Shown here in pieces: positions 8,343 through 16,232 of a stretch of DNA of 64,000 bases. The position numbers and the translations under genes were made by a program. Positions within the stretch are counted from its first letter, which is position 1. Every line of letters starts with the position of its first letter. A model generated the notes under the pieces. That model was not told the DNA's origin and ran no database searches. It saw only the letters and a program-made list of their open reading frames with translations. This stretch comes from Paenochrobactrum pullorum (lineage in GTDB: Bacteria > Pseudomonadota > Alphaproteobacteria > Rhizobiales > Rhizobiaceae): assembly GCF_041929845.1 (NCBI RefSeq), contig NZ_JBHEEH010000014.1:1-64000 (forward strand), in the 5' to 3' direction.

Positions 8343-9923
8343 ATGCAGACTACCATTTCAAGATCGCGACGGAATATGCCGGAAAATTATAACATCACAC
8401 TCAATTTTCTTGATAACGCCAATAAGCAAGCTGATGATTTATTCTATTCGGACCGCTCGGCACAGCTCACCTATGGCGCCATGCAAAAGCTGGTTATTGA
8501 ACTGGCAAGCTTTATTACTGCACGTAAACGGCCTAAAAAAATCGGCATTTTAGCGACCAAAAGCCCGCAAGCTTACATGGGTATTTTAGCGGCTGGCTAT
8601 GCCGGCGCGACCTATATTCCGCTTAATCTGAAATGGCCGGAGCAACGCATTGTTCAACTTTTGGAAGCTCTTCAACTTGATGCTTTGATCGTAGACAAAC
8701 AGGGTTTGGGCTTGCTTACGACAGATGTTTTAAAAGCCGCGCCCGATCTGGTTGTTTGCACTGATAAGCAAAACCTGCAAGCTGCATACAACAAACAACT
8801 GATTGTAGAATTTTCTGATATCAGCGCCGAAACTCTGATTGAGCCAGCACAGGTCGATGCAAAAGATCTGGCCTATATTCTCTTTACCTCCGGCACCACA
8901 GGCTTGCCAAAAGGGGTGATGATTTCTGCAGGTTCGCTCAAGAGCTATCTGGATGAAAGCCGGTCATGGACAAATCTGACACCGCAAGACCGATTGGCTG
9001 AAACCTGCGATGTTACATTTGATCTGAGCGTCCATAATCTGTTTTTATGCGTTGATGCCGGTGCATCACTGCATATTTTCTCATCATTGGAAATGCTCGC
9101 ACCAAGCCGCTTTATTCGCGAGCGTTCGATAACTGTCTGGATGTCTGTGCCAACGCTTGCCGCAATGATGCGCAAAAGCGGAGCGCTCAAAGCCGACAGC
9201 CTGCCTAGCCTGCGTCTTTCCATCTTTTGTGGCGAGCCACTGCCTGTCGCAACAGTTGAAGCATGGGCACAAGCAGCCCCTAACGGGGTGATCGAAAATA
9301 TTTACGGCCCCACCGAAGGCACTGTTATTTGTTTGCGTCAAAGGGTCGATGCAAAACCTGCTATCACCAAGGGACGCGATATTATCGCAATCGGTACACC
9401 TTATAAAACCATGCAGGTTGAAATTTTTGATGAAAACCAGCAAACCCTTGGTCTAGGACAAGCGGGAGAGATCGCATTAAGCGGCCCGCAGCTTGCTGAA
9501 GGGTATTTCGATTATGCCAATACCAATCAGAATGATCGTTTTCGGGAAATCAATGGGCAGCGATGGTATTTGACCGGCGATCTGGGCATGAAAGATGAAA
9601 ACGGCATTTTTCATCATCTCGGTCGTACAGACAATCAGATCAAACTGAAAGGTAACCGCGTCGAACTCGAAGAAGTCGAGGCGCATTTGAGAAAAGCTGC
9701 CCAAAGTGAGATGGTGGCTGTTGTTGCTTGGCCGATTGTTGAAAATTCAGCGCAAGGTTTGGTCGCTTTCTGCACAAGCGCTTTAACGACTGATGCCATC
9801 AAAACAGCTCTTCTAAGCAGTTTGCCGCGCTACATGGTGCCGGAGACCATTCATATCTGCGATATATTGCCCGTCAATATCAATGGTAAAATTGACCGCA
9901 AACAGCTTCTAGAGCAAATCTAA
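8343..9923 (+). CDS. Amino-acid adenylation enzyme (DltA-like AMP-binding ligase)
   Basis: This 526-residue stand-alone adenylation domain activates a carboxylic acid, probably an amino acid, as acyl-AMP and loads it on a carrier protein. Visible core motifs are TSGTTGLPKG (about 182-191), FDLSVHNLF (A4-like, closest to DltA), YGPTEG (about 321), TGDLG (about 411), and NGKIDRKQL with the catalytic lysine (about 514). It resembles D-alanine:D-alanyl carrier protein ligase. Unlike dlt operons, no DltB or DltD lies nearby. It is followed by a carrier-protein gene and a GNAT-like gene with short gaps, forming a three-gene unit. Substrate specificity cannot be read with confidence. The start may instead be the ATG twelve codons in (8376). 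Confidence 0.85.
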   Translation: MQTTISRSRRNMPENYNITLNFLDNANKQADDLFYSDRSAQLTYGAMQKLVIELASFITARKRPKKIGILATKSPQAYMGILAAGYAGATYIPLNLKWPEQRIVQLLEALQLDALIVDKQGLGLLTTDVLKAAPDLVVCTDKQNLQAAYNKQLIVEFSDISAETLIEPAQVDAKDLAYILFTSGTTGLPKGVMISAGSLKSYLDESRSWTNLTPQDRLAETCDVTFDLSVHNLFLCVDAGASLHIFSSLEMLAPSRFIRERSITVWMSVPTLAAMMRKSGALKADSLPSLRLSIFCGEPLPVATVEAWAQAAPNGVIENIYGPTEGTVICLRQRVDAKPAITKGRDIIAIGTPYKTMQVEIFDENQQTLGLGQAGEIALSGPQLAEGYFDYANTNQNDRFREINGQRWYLTGDLGMKDENGIFHHLGRTDNQIKLKGNRVELEEVEAHLRKAAQSEMVAVVAWPIVENSAQGLVAFCTSALTTDAIKTALLSSLPRYMVPETIHICDILPVNINGKIDRKQLLEQI

Positions 9924-9950
9924 CACACATCCAAAATCATTCAAAAATAA

Positions 9951-10214
9951 ATGAGTCATATATCGATGTCCGCTTCAGAATTTCAACAGATCAAAACCTA
10001 TATCCTCGGTGTTCTTGCAACTTATAATATTCATGATGTTGCTGATGATCAGCCACTTTTTTCATCCGGCATGATGGATTCACTCGCAGCCGTGCAGATT
10101 TTAACCCAGCTGGAAACAGATTTTAACATTGATCTGGCTGACGAAGATTTTGATATCAATCACATCGACAGCCTCACGGCGTTGGAAAATTTTCTGTCTA
10201 AACGCCAAAATTAA
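9951..10214 (+). CDS. Acyl/aminoacyl carrier protein
   Basis: This 87-residue acidic carrier protein has the phosphopantetheine attachment motif GMMDSLAAVQ, with S44 as the modified serine. It is DltC/peptidyl-carrier-like in length and lies 27 bases after the adenylation gene, which is its presumed loading enzyme. A GNAT-like gene follows. The role is inferred to be holding the activated amino acid as a thioester for transfer. An ATG five codons downstream is an alternative start; no strong Shine-Dalgarno marks either one. Confidence 0.85.
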   Translation: MSHISMSASEFQQIKTYILGVLATYNIHDVADDQPLFSSGMMDSLAAVQILTQLETDFNIDLADEDFDINHIDSLTALENFLSKRQN

Positions 10215-10248
10215 GACGATAGTTTTTAACCGGTTCAAAGCTTGAAAT

Positions 10249-11097
10249 ATGAAACTGCGCGCAATAGAAATAGATGAACTCGATCAAGCGGCAACCTTGC
10301 TGCATGAAGGATTCAGCAAGCGTTCCAAAGTCAAATGGCTGGCCGATTTGCGTGATATGCACAGACACGCAGAAGAACTGGGTTATAAAAATATTGGCTT
10401 CATCGCCTCCAACAAAGAAACTGATCTCGGAATTTGTCTGGCCGTACCGTTAATACGTTCGATTTATGAAGCCGAACCTGTAAAAGCCATCAATATAGCC
10501 GCTTTTTATATGAAGCCGGAATTCAAATGGATGGCGGCACTTTTTTTGCGTCGTATCATGACGGAAAATGATGTGGATTATGTTGATGTGACGGCTTCCT
10601 CATCAATGAGAAAAGTCAATGCGCATTTGGGCTTTACGACATCCGCGACAGGATTGCTTGTCGTGCCGCTTATCGCAACGGCATTCCGTCCGTTTAAACG
10701 TGCCAAAATCCGCCGCTATAACCCCAAGAAATCAAGGTTATTTGCAGATAATACAAGCAAAATTCTTCAGGATCATATTGCGCTTGGCTGTCGTGTTTTG
10801 ACCATTGAGCAAGATGGTCAAATACATCCGGTTATTTTAAGTCCTAAAAAGCGTGGCAGCCTTCCAAGTGCACGTGTGATATTGACCAAAGATCGCCAAT
10901 TGATTGAAAATTCAATCGGATCACTTGCACGTTATTTATTGATACGCGGTCTCTTTTTTCTGGAAATGGATGTTTTTTCCAAACCAGATTTATGGGAAAG
11001 CTCGCTCAGAAAAAGATCTGCCCCTGTCCAGTCGACCCGTATTTCATCAACAGAAGCAATTGATCATACCTATACCGAACTGGTCTTTGTTCGCTAG
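10249..11097 (+). CDS. GNAT-like acyltransferase of the adenylation/carrier cassette
   Basis: This 282-residue protein has the look of the GNAT (GCN5-related) acyltransferase fold. The N-terminus reads like an acetyltransferase strand-helix start (KLRAIEIDELDQAATLLHEG). A middle segment holds beta-strand residues and helices (AINIAAFYMKPEFKWMAA), then VTASSSMRKVNAHLGF, which resembles the GNAT 'N-x-x-A/lxlxGF' end. The C-terminal third is unassigned and could be a second degenerate GNAT half. It lies 34 bases after the carrier protein. I infer that it takes an aminoacyl or acyl group from the carrier and transfers it to an unknown acceptor. The family call is tentative. Confidence 0.6.
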   Translation: MKLRAIEIDELDQAATLLHEGFSKRSKVKWLADLRDMHRHAEELGYKNIGFIASNKETDLGICLAVPLIRSIYEAEPVKAINIAAFYMKPEFKWMAALFLRRIMTENDVDYVDVTASSSMRKVNAHLGFTTSATGLLVVPLIATAFRPFKRAKIRRYNPKKSRLFADNTSKILQDHIALGCRVLTIEQDGQIHPVILSPKKRGSLPSARVILTKDRQLIENSIGSLARYLLIRGLFFLEMDVFSKPDLWESSLRKRSAPVQSTRISSTEAIDHTYTELVFVR

Positions 11098-11205
11098 AGC
11101 GTGTCGCACTTAATCGTATCCACTGTGCTCGCTCTAGCGTTTTGTTTTTACGCATGTCTTTATCCCAAAACTAGTGCCCACTTTCGGGAGACATGCTCTA
11201 AATAT
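11090..11205. repeat. Rhizobiales-type intergenic mosaic repeat
   Basis: The segment begins with AGAGCGTGTCGCACTTAATC, continues through GCTCTAGCGTTTTGTTTTTA and ends with GAGACATGCTCTA. Read on the minus strand this is the familiar layout of intergenic palindromic repeats of rhizobia and Brucella-like genomes (TAGAGCATGTCTCCCGAAAG ... AAGACATGCGTAAAAACAAA ... TAGAGCG). The match is from memory of such elements. It has imperfect palindromic blocks and no coding capacity. It begins at the stop codon of the GNAT-like gene. No second full copy was seen in the window. Confidence 0.6.
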
Positions 11206-11224
11206 GTATTGAAGATTTTCTAAC

Positions 11225-11262
11225 AAAAAACTCCCCCGACTAAGCTGCCGGGGGAGTTTTTT
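11225..11262. terminator. Strong bidirectional terminator
   Basis: AAAAAACTCCCCCG (11225-11238) and CGGGGGAGTTTTTT (11249-11262) form a perfect 14-base stem with A/T runs on both sides. It can stop transcription from the plus-strand cassette and from the minus-strand TonB receptor gene that ends at 11284. Confidence 0.9.
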
Positions 11263-11283
11263 GTTTGAATGCTATATTTTTTA

Positions 11284-13512
11284 TCAGAATTTAGATGTCA
11301 TGCTAACCCAGAGACGGCGCCCGTCAAGGGTTGTATTGAAATCATCAACACCCACTTTTTTATCAAACATGTTATAAACAGCTGCATTAAAGGTCAGGTG
11401 TTCGTTGAATTCATAAGTGGTACCAATATCGAAGGTCATGTAGGAATCATATTTGCGCGCGATGACATTACCTTTTTCATCATAAGCAGCAGGTTTACCA
11501 TTACCTCCGATACGGCTACCCGCATTGATTTCTGAGCCATGATAGTTTGCCACTGTCCATGCAGACAAACCTTCGACAGGTGTTGTCCAGTCAGCGCGGA
11601 TATTACCCATATGCTCCGGTGTCCGCGTCAAAGGCAATCCATCAAAAATGCCGCCCTTCTGGCGTGAATGCGTATAAGTATAGTTTGCACGCAAACGGAT
11701 ATCATCGGTTACTTCCCATTGTGCAGTCAGTTCAACACCCTGCATGACTGCATTATCGATATTGAAGCTACTCCACAGTACATAGTTTTGGTTTTCACTC
11801 CAGCGAACCGGATTTCCGTTGCTATCCAAAACCTGCGTGTTGGAAATTTTATCTTTAAAATCAGTATAAAAATAAGTGGCACCCAGCTGCAGTCCGTCCT
11901 GATTGTCCCACAAAGCCGCAAACTCATAGCTTGTACTTTTTTCAGCTTTCAGACTGCCATCACCGATGATGACACCACAAGGGTTTTTACCGTCAGGCAG
12001 ACTTGCCTCAGGCCCATAGTAACAACCTGCGCCACCGGTTGTATAAGCGTAACCAGGCGCAATGGTGCGAATTTCAGGTGCTTTAAACCCTGTGGAGATG
12101 CCGCCCTTTAAAGTCAGCTGCTCTGTTGCATGCCAAACCGCATAGGCACGAGGGCTCAAATGTGAACCATAAACCTCATGGTCATCCATGCGTAAGCCAC
12201 CGGTCAGCGAGAAATCCGGTGTAATCCACCACTCATCTTCCGCAAACAATGCCCATTGCTGAATGCTAAATTTCTCGTCGAGACCTGTTCTGCGTCCGGG
12301 ATTTTGGTCGATCAAACGAGAATCAATAAACTGACCGCCTGTTACGAGCGTATGTTGGCCATAAAATTCGAATGGGGTTGTAAATTTACCGTCCAAGACC
12401 GAGTTACGCACTTCCGGTGACCGTAAATCTTCTTCATAGGCCCCATTTGGTGTGTTTTGGCTGTAAGCGGTGCGTTTTGCCCATTCTTGAGAGAATGAAA
12501 AATCAGAGGTTGTCGGACCCCAACGGCCTGTGTGACTGATCATCCAATGGTCACGGTCATTGTCATTGTAGTTGTTCTTGCTTCTGCCGTCATCAGCCAT
12601 TGATTTGCCAATTTGCCCTTCACGGCGCAGACGTGAAACACCACCTTTAATGATAATGTCATGATCTTCGTTAGGCGTGATGGTCAGCTTACCGCTCAGA
12701 TCGCCATCACGCTGTTCTTTGGTACCACCAACTATCTTGTCTTCATTGCGTTTCATGCCGCGCCCCCAAACCTGCAGGCCGACAACATCCTTCACAAGCG
12801 GACCATTGGCATAAAATGAAATCTGACCGCTATTGCCATGATCAGATTTTTGTAAAGTGCCATCAACAGTGACTTCACCGTGCCACTCATCATCAACTTT
12901 TTTGGTAATGATGTTAATAACACCACCCATAGCATCCGAACCGTAAAGCGAAGACATCGGGCCGCGCACAACTTCGATGCGTTCAATCGCAGAAGCAGGC
13001 GGCATATAACTTTGTTCAAAGCCCGAATTACCATTCGTGCGCGCTTCGCGTGTGCTCTGGCGCTTGCCATCCACCAAAATAAGTGTGTAGGCACCGGGCA
13101 AACCACGGATAAAGATATCCTCTTCATTGGCAACACCGGTAACGCTCACTCCCTGTACACCTGCCAAGGCATCGGTCAGGTTACGGAAAACACCTTTTTT
13201 CAACTCTTCCTGCGGAACGACCGTAATACTGGCAGGAGCATCTTTCACATTTTGCTCGAAGCCCGTTGCCGTTACCACGATCTGATTCAGCAAAATACCG
13301 CTACCGCTTTCAAGCGATTGCGCAATTTCTTCTTCTGTAAGTGCAGGTTTCTTTTTCGCTGTCTGGGCATTTGCGGTGACAGTCAGAGACAATAAAGTAC
13401 CCGCCAAAATTGTACCGCATGCAAGTCGCGATAAATGGCGTAATTTTATCGGATTTAACAATTGCGAAACAGACAAGGCTTCAGTTTTATGTCCCATTCT
13501 GGTCATTTCCAT
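11284..13512 (-). CDS. TonB-dependent outer-membrane receptor, CirA/catecholate siderophore type
   Basis: This 742-residue outer-membrane transporter starts with a long signal region ending about residue 50 (TLLSLTVTANAQ). A TonB box-like IVVTATG follows near residue 78, then a plug domain with IRGLPGAYTLILVDGKRQ, RIEVVRGPMSSLYGSDAMGG and INIITKK. The rest is a 22-strand-type barrel ending in an aromatic residue (VSMTSKF), as expected for outer-membrane assembly. Barrel segments and the GRR-containing end resemble E. coli CirA, so a catecholate siderophore is the likely ligand. No ABC transporter or siderophore genes adjoin it. It is divergent from the LysR-TrpD2 fusion and ends at a strong terminator. 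A palindrome in its promoter region may be an iron-regulator site. Confidence 0.88.
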   Translation of the reverse strand: MEMTRMGHKTEALSVSQLLNPIKLRHLSRLACGTILAGTLLSLTVTANAQTAKKKPALTEEEIAQSLESGSGILLNQIVVTATGFEQNVKDAPASITVVPQEELKKGVFRNLTDALAGVQGVSVTGVANEEDIFIRGLPGAYTLILVDGKRQSTREARTNGNSGFEQSYMPPASAIERIEVVRGPMSSLYGSDAMGGVINIITKKVDDEWHGEVTVDGTLQKSDHGNSGQISFYANGPLVKDVVGLQVWGRGMKRNEDKIVGGTKEQRDGDLSGKLTITPNEDHDIIIKGGVSRLRREGQIGKSMADDGRSKNNYNDNDRDHWMISHTGRWGPTTSDFSFSQEWAKRTAYSQNTPNGAYEEDLRSPEVRNSVLDGKFTTPFEFYGQHTLVTGGQFIDSRLIDQNPGRRTGLDEKFSIQQWALFAEDEWWITPDFSLTGGLRMDDHEVYGSHLSPRAYAVWHATEQLTLKGGISTGFKAPEIRTIAPGYAYTTGGAGCYYGPEASLPDGKNPCGVIIGDGSLKAEKSTSYEFAALWDNQDGLQLGATYFYTDFKDKISNTQVLDSNGNPVRWSENQNYVLWSSFNIDNAVMQGVELTAQWEVTDDIRLRANYTYTHSRQKGGIFDGLPLTRTPEHMGNIRADWTTPVEGLSAWTVANYHGSEINAGSRIGGNGKPAAYDEKGNVIARKYDSYMTFDIGTTYEFNEHLTFNAAVYNMFDKKVGVDDFNTTLDGRRLWVSMTSKF

Positions 13513-13531
13513 TGCTCTCTATTATAAATAT

Positions 13532-13544
13532 GAGTTATTAACTC
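13532..13544. promoter_or_regulatory. Palindrome in the TonB-receptor/LysR-TrpD2 intergenic region
   Basis: GAGTTATTAACTC is a perfect inverted repeat (arms GAGTTA/TAACTC around one base), 20 bases upstream of the receptor start in an AT-rich divergent promoter region. It is a reasonable operator candidate. I cannot assign it to a named iron regulator. Confidence 0.35.
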
Positions 13545-13684
13545 CTATTAATTAGGGAAGAGCAAAGAGGTCAATTGCCATGATTCAAACTTATTTCAAC
13601 CTCAGCTTTTTGCAATTTAATAAAAAGTAGATTGTTCCCCTCCTTCTCTTCTAAATATTATATATTTTATAAGGACTTAGAGCT

Positions 13685-15154
13685 TTGCCTGAAGATAAAA
13701 ATACCAGTAATCTGCCATCATCCCGCCTCGGGCAATTACGTTTACTGGTGGCTCTCGACACATTACTTGTTGAGGGGAGTGTCCAAAATGCCGCAGTTGA
13801 AATGGGTTTGAGCGCACCTGCAATGAGCCGTTTACTCAATCAAATCCGCGAAGCATTTGGCGATCCTATTTTTATCCGTTCCGGACGCCGCATGTTACCA
13901 ACACCAAAAGCCGAAGCCTTACGGTTACGTTTGCGTGCTCTTAGCGCCGAGGCGGATGATCTGTTGAAACCATTACCCGACGATCAGCGCCAACACGCGC
14001 ACAATGATTGGCAATCCACAGCCCTTATGTCAGCACCACCACTCTCGCTTCGAAAGCCTTTGCTGGACGGTCAGCCAACGCCACAGCAACTGGCAACCCA
14101 ACTTGAAAACCTTACTCAACACAATGATCCGGCCATTCGGTTTTCGCGCTTTCTTGGCATTATCGGTCGGGGCAGCGGCAATAGCCGTCCTTTATCCATA
14201 GAGGAAGCAGATGAAGCTTTCTCTTTAATATTAGAGGGACGTGTTGACCCTCTCCAACTTGGTAGTTTTTTAAGCCTGATCCATTATCGCGGCACATCTG
14301 CACAAGAACTCGCAGGCATGATTTATGCAACCCGCCGGTTTTATGACCTCGACAACCCGAACATCCAACGCGCTGATCTGGACTGGCCTGCATATCTTTC
14401 ACCCAATTCACAGCGTGCACCCTGGTTTATGCAGGCTGCGAAATTATTAGCGCAGGCAGGCTATAAGATCGCGTTGCATGGAAATAACGGCACAGGTGCC
14501 AATAGCGGAAAAATTGAAAAAGCCGCTAGAGCCCTCGATATTCCGATCGCATGCAATGTGATGCAAGCAAGCCAGAACTTAGCGGCCAACAACATTGTCT
14601 ATCTGCCGCTACCGGCCTTTGCCCCGCATGTTGGTGCTTTGAACGCGCTTTATCCGCTGTTTGCAGCACGCTCTCCTGTCGGCGACTGCGTCCATTTAAT
14701 CAACCCCTTGCAGGCACATGCAAGCCTGTTGGGTGTCTCACGCCCAGCCTATCGTGAATTGCATCGCGATACGATCAATCTGATGATTGAGCAGCAAAAA
14801 AATGCAACGCTTTATACCAATTCATTGAAACAACTTAATATATTGAGCGGCAATCGGGATGTGGCTGAGTTTTTCCCATTCCGTGACACAACAATCTTAA
14901 ATCTGACAGAACGCAAAAGCGCCGACATTTTTATTCAAGCACTGAAAGAACCGGAAGCGCATCCCCGTATTGCCATGGATTCATTTGAATATTGGTATGC
15001 AATATGGCAAGGCACGGCCATTGATAAAAGATTAGAAACGGTTATTACCGCAACAGCAGCACTTGGTTTGATGACATTACAACCAAGTGAGCCTTTCGAG
15101 ACCTGTCACCTGTTTACAAAGAAGCTTTGGCAAAACAGACATAATAAGCCATGA
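13685..15154 (+). CDS. LysR-type HTH fused to a TrpD2/YbiB-like glycosyltransferase-fold domain
   Basis: Start is TTG at 13685, supported by AAGGA eight bases upstream. Residues about 12-95 form a LysR-type winged helix-turn-helix: a DTLLVEGSVQNAAVEMGLS helix pair, SRLLNQIREAFGDPIFIRSG and PTPKAEALR. From about residue 110 to the end (489) the protein resembles the anthranilate phosphoribosyltransferase-like family TrpD2/YbiB, with SLIEE-type helices and the glycine-rich HGNNGTGANSGK loop near 265. In E. coli YbiB the domain binds nucleic acid rather than making anthranilate. There is no LysR effector domain, so the TrpD2 part takes its place. Target genes and ligand are unknown; the gene is divergent from the TonB receptor. 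Confidence 0.75.
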   Translation: MPEDKNTSNLPSSRLGQLRLLVALDTLLVEGSVQNAAVEMGLSAPAMSRLLNQIREAFGDPIFIRSGRRMLPTPKAEALRLRLRALSAEADDLLKPLPDDQRQHAHNDWQSTALMSAPPLSLRKPLLDGQPTPQQLATQLENLTQHNDPAIRFSRFLGIIGRGSGNSRPLSIEEADEAFSLILEGRVDPLQLGSFLSLIHYRGTSAQELAGMIYATRRFYDLDNPNIQRADLDWPAYLSPNSQRAPWFMQAAKLLAQAGYKIALHGNNGTGANSGKIEKAARALDIPIACNVMQASQNLAANNIVYLPLPAFAPHVGALNALYPLFAARSPVGDCVHLINPLQAHASLLGVSRPAYRELHRDTINLMIEQQKNATLYTNSLKQLNILSGNRDVAEFFPFRDTTILNLTERKSADIFIQALKEPEAHPRIAMDSFEYWYAIWQGTAIDKRLETVITATAALGLMTLQPSEPFETCHLFTKKLWQNRHNKP

Positions 15155-15192
15155 GATATGATACATAGTAATGCATCACAAACCGTATAGAA

Positions 15193-16086
15193 CTAACGAT
15201 AGACTATCAAAGCCAGTCCGATCACAACAAATGCTGCACCTAACCACGCTCCGGCGGCAGGACGCTCGCCCGTGCGCAACCATAAAAGTGGTAAAATAAT
15301 CACCGGTGTTGTTGCTGAAATAGTCGAGACAATTCCGGTTTTCCCGCCTGATAAAGCATATAGAAGCAGCGTCATTCCCAATGCTAAAGATAAGAACCCC
15401 GATAGTGCCGTCATTGCCAATATCGGCAGTGTAGGTTTGTTACGGGGTTTAACCGAAGCAATCGGTAATTGGGTCAATACACTTAAACAAGCCGCAGCCA
15501 CCCCTACACGCATCATTGAGCCGACAAATGGATCAATACCTGTTTCCATCACCGGCCGGACAACAATAGAACCAATGGCTTGGCCAAGAGCTGACAACAT
15601 ACCAAGTAAAACGCCCACCCATAATGTGCCTTTGACTATTTCCCACGGGTGATTTTGATTGCGCCGTTTACCAAAGAAAATTGCGAGGCAGACACCACCA
15701 ACAGTAATTGCAATTCCCAATACGGCACGGGCGGTCAAAACCTCTCCCAAAATCAGCCAGCCCAGCAAAGCAGCAATGGGCGCATTCATGGCAAAAAGAA
15801 TGCCGGAACGTCTGGGTCCCAAACGATTTAAGGTTAGAAATAGCGCGGTATCGCCCAAAAAAATACCAATGAACCCGGAAAGGATCAAAGGACCAATATT
15901 GGAACCGCTTAGTTGCTGCCACGCTCCTGTTGTCATGACATAAAGAGCAAGCAGGCAGGTTACAAAAATCTGGCGATAAAGATTATATGTCAGTGCGCCA
16001 AGATGTCCGGCAGGGCCGGCAGAAATTAATCCTGTCAATGCCCAGCAAAAAGCGGATCCTAGAGCCGCAAGTTCGTAAACCGGCAT
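15193..16086 (-). CDS. DMT-superfamily (EamA) transporter
   Basis: This is an inner-membrane protein of about 297 residues with ten hydrophobic segments in two EamA repeats, typical of drug/metabolite exporters. Conserved features include FCWALTGL at the start of TM1 and the EVLTARAVLGIAI and GERPAAGAWLGAAFVVIGL segments that end each repeat. The ATG at 16086 (MPVYELAALG) is preceded by GAGGGG at suitable spacing and is preferred over a GTG nine codons upstream. It lies downstream of betC on the same strand with a 146-base gap, so cotranscription is possible but not shown. The substrate cannot be predicted. Confidence 0.85.
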   Translation of the reverse strand: MPVYELAALGSAFCWALTGLISAGPAGHLGALTYNLYRQIFVTCLLALYVMTTGAWQQLSGSNIGPLILSGFIGIFLGDTALFLTLNRLGPRRSGILFAMNAPIAALLGWLILGEVLTARAVLGIAITVGGVCLAIFFGKRRNQNHPWEIVKGTLWVGVLLGMLSALGQAIGSIVVRPVMETGIDPFVGSMMRVGVAAACLSVLTQLPIASVKPRNKPTLPILAMTALSGFLSLALGMTLLLYALSGGKTGIVSTISATTPVIILPLLWLRTGERPAAGAWLGAAFVVIGLALIVYR

Positions 16087-16232
16087 ATTGGGCCCCTCGG
16101 ACTTATTCGCCACTTGATTTTGTTATGAAAGCTTTCTCAAAAAAGCTCATAAAACAGAGACGGATCAAAATCAATCGACCATGTGTTTACGCCAAAGGTT
16201 TAAATTCTGACGTGAACATATCGCTTGAAAAA

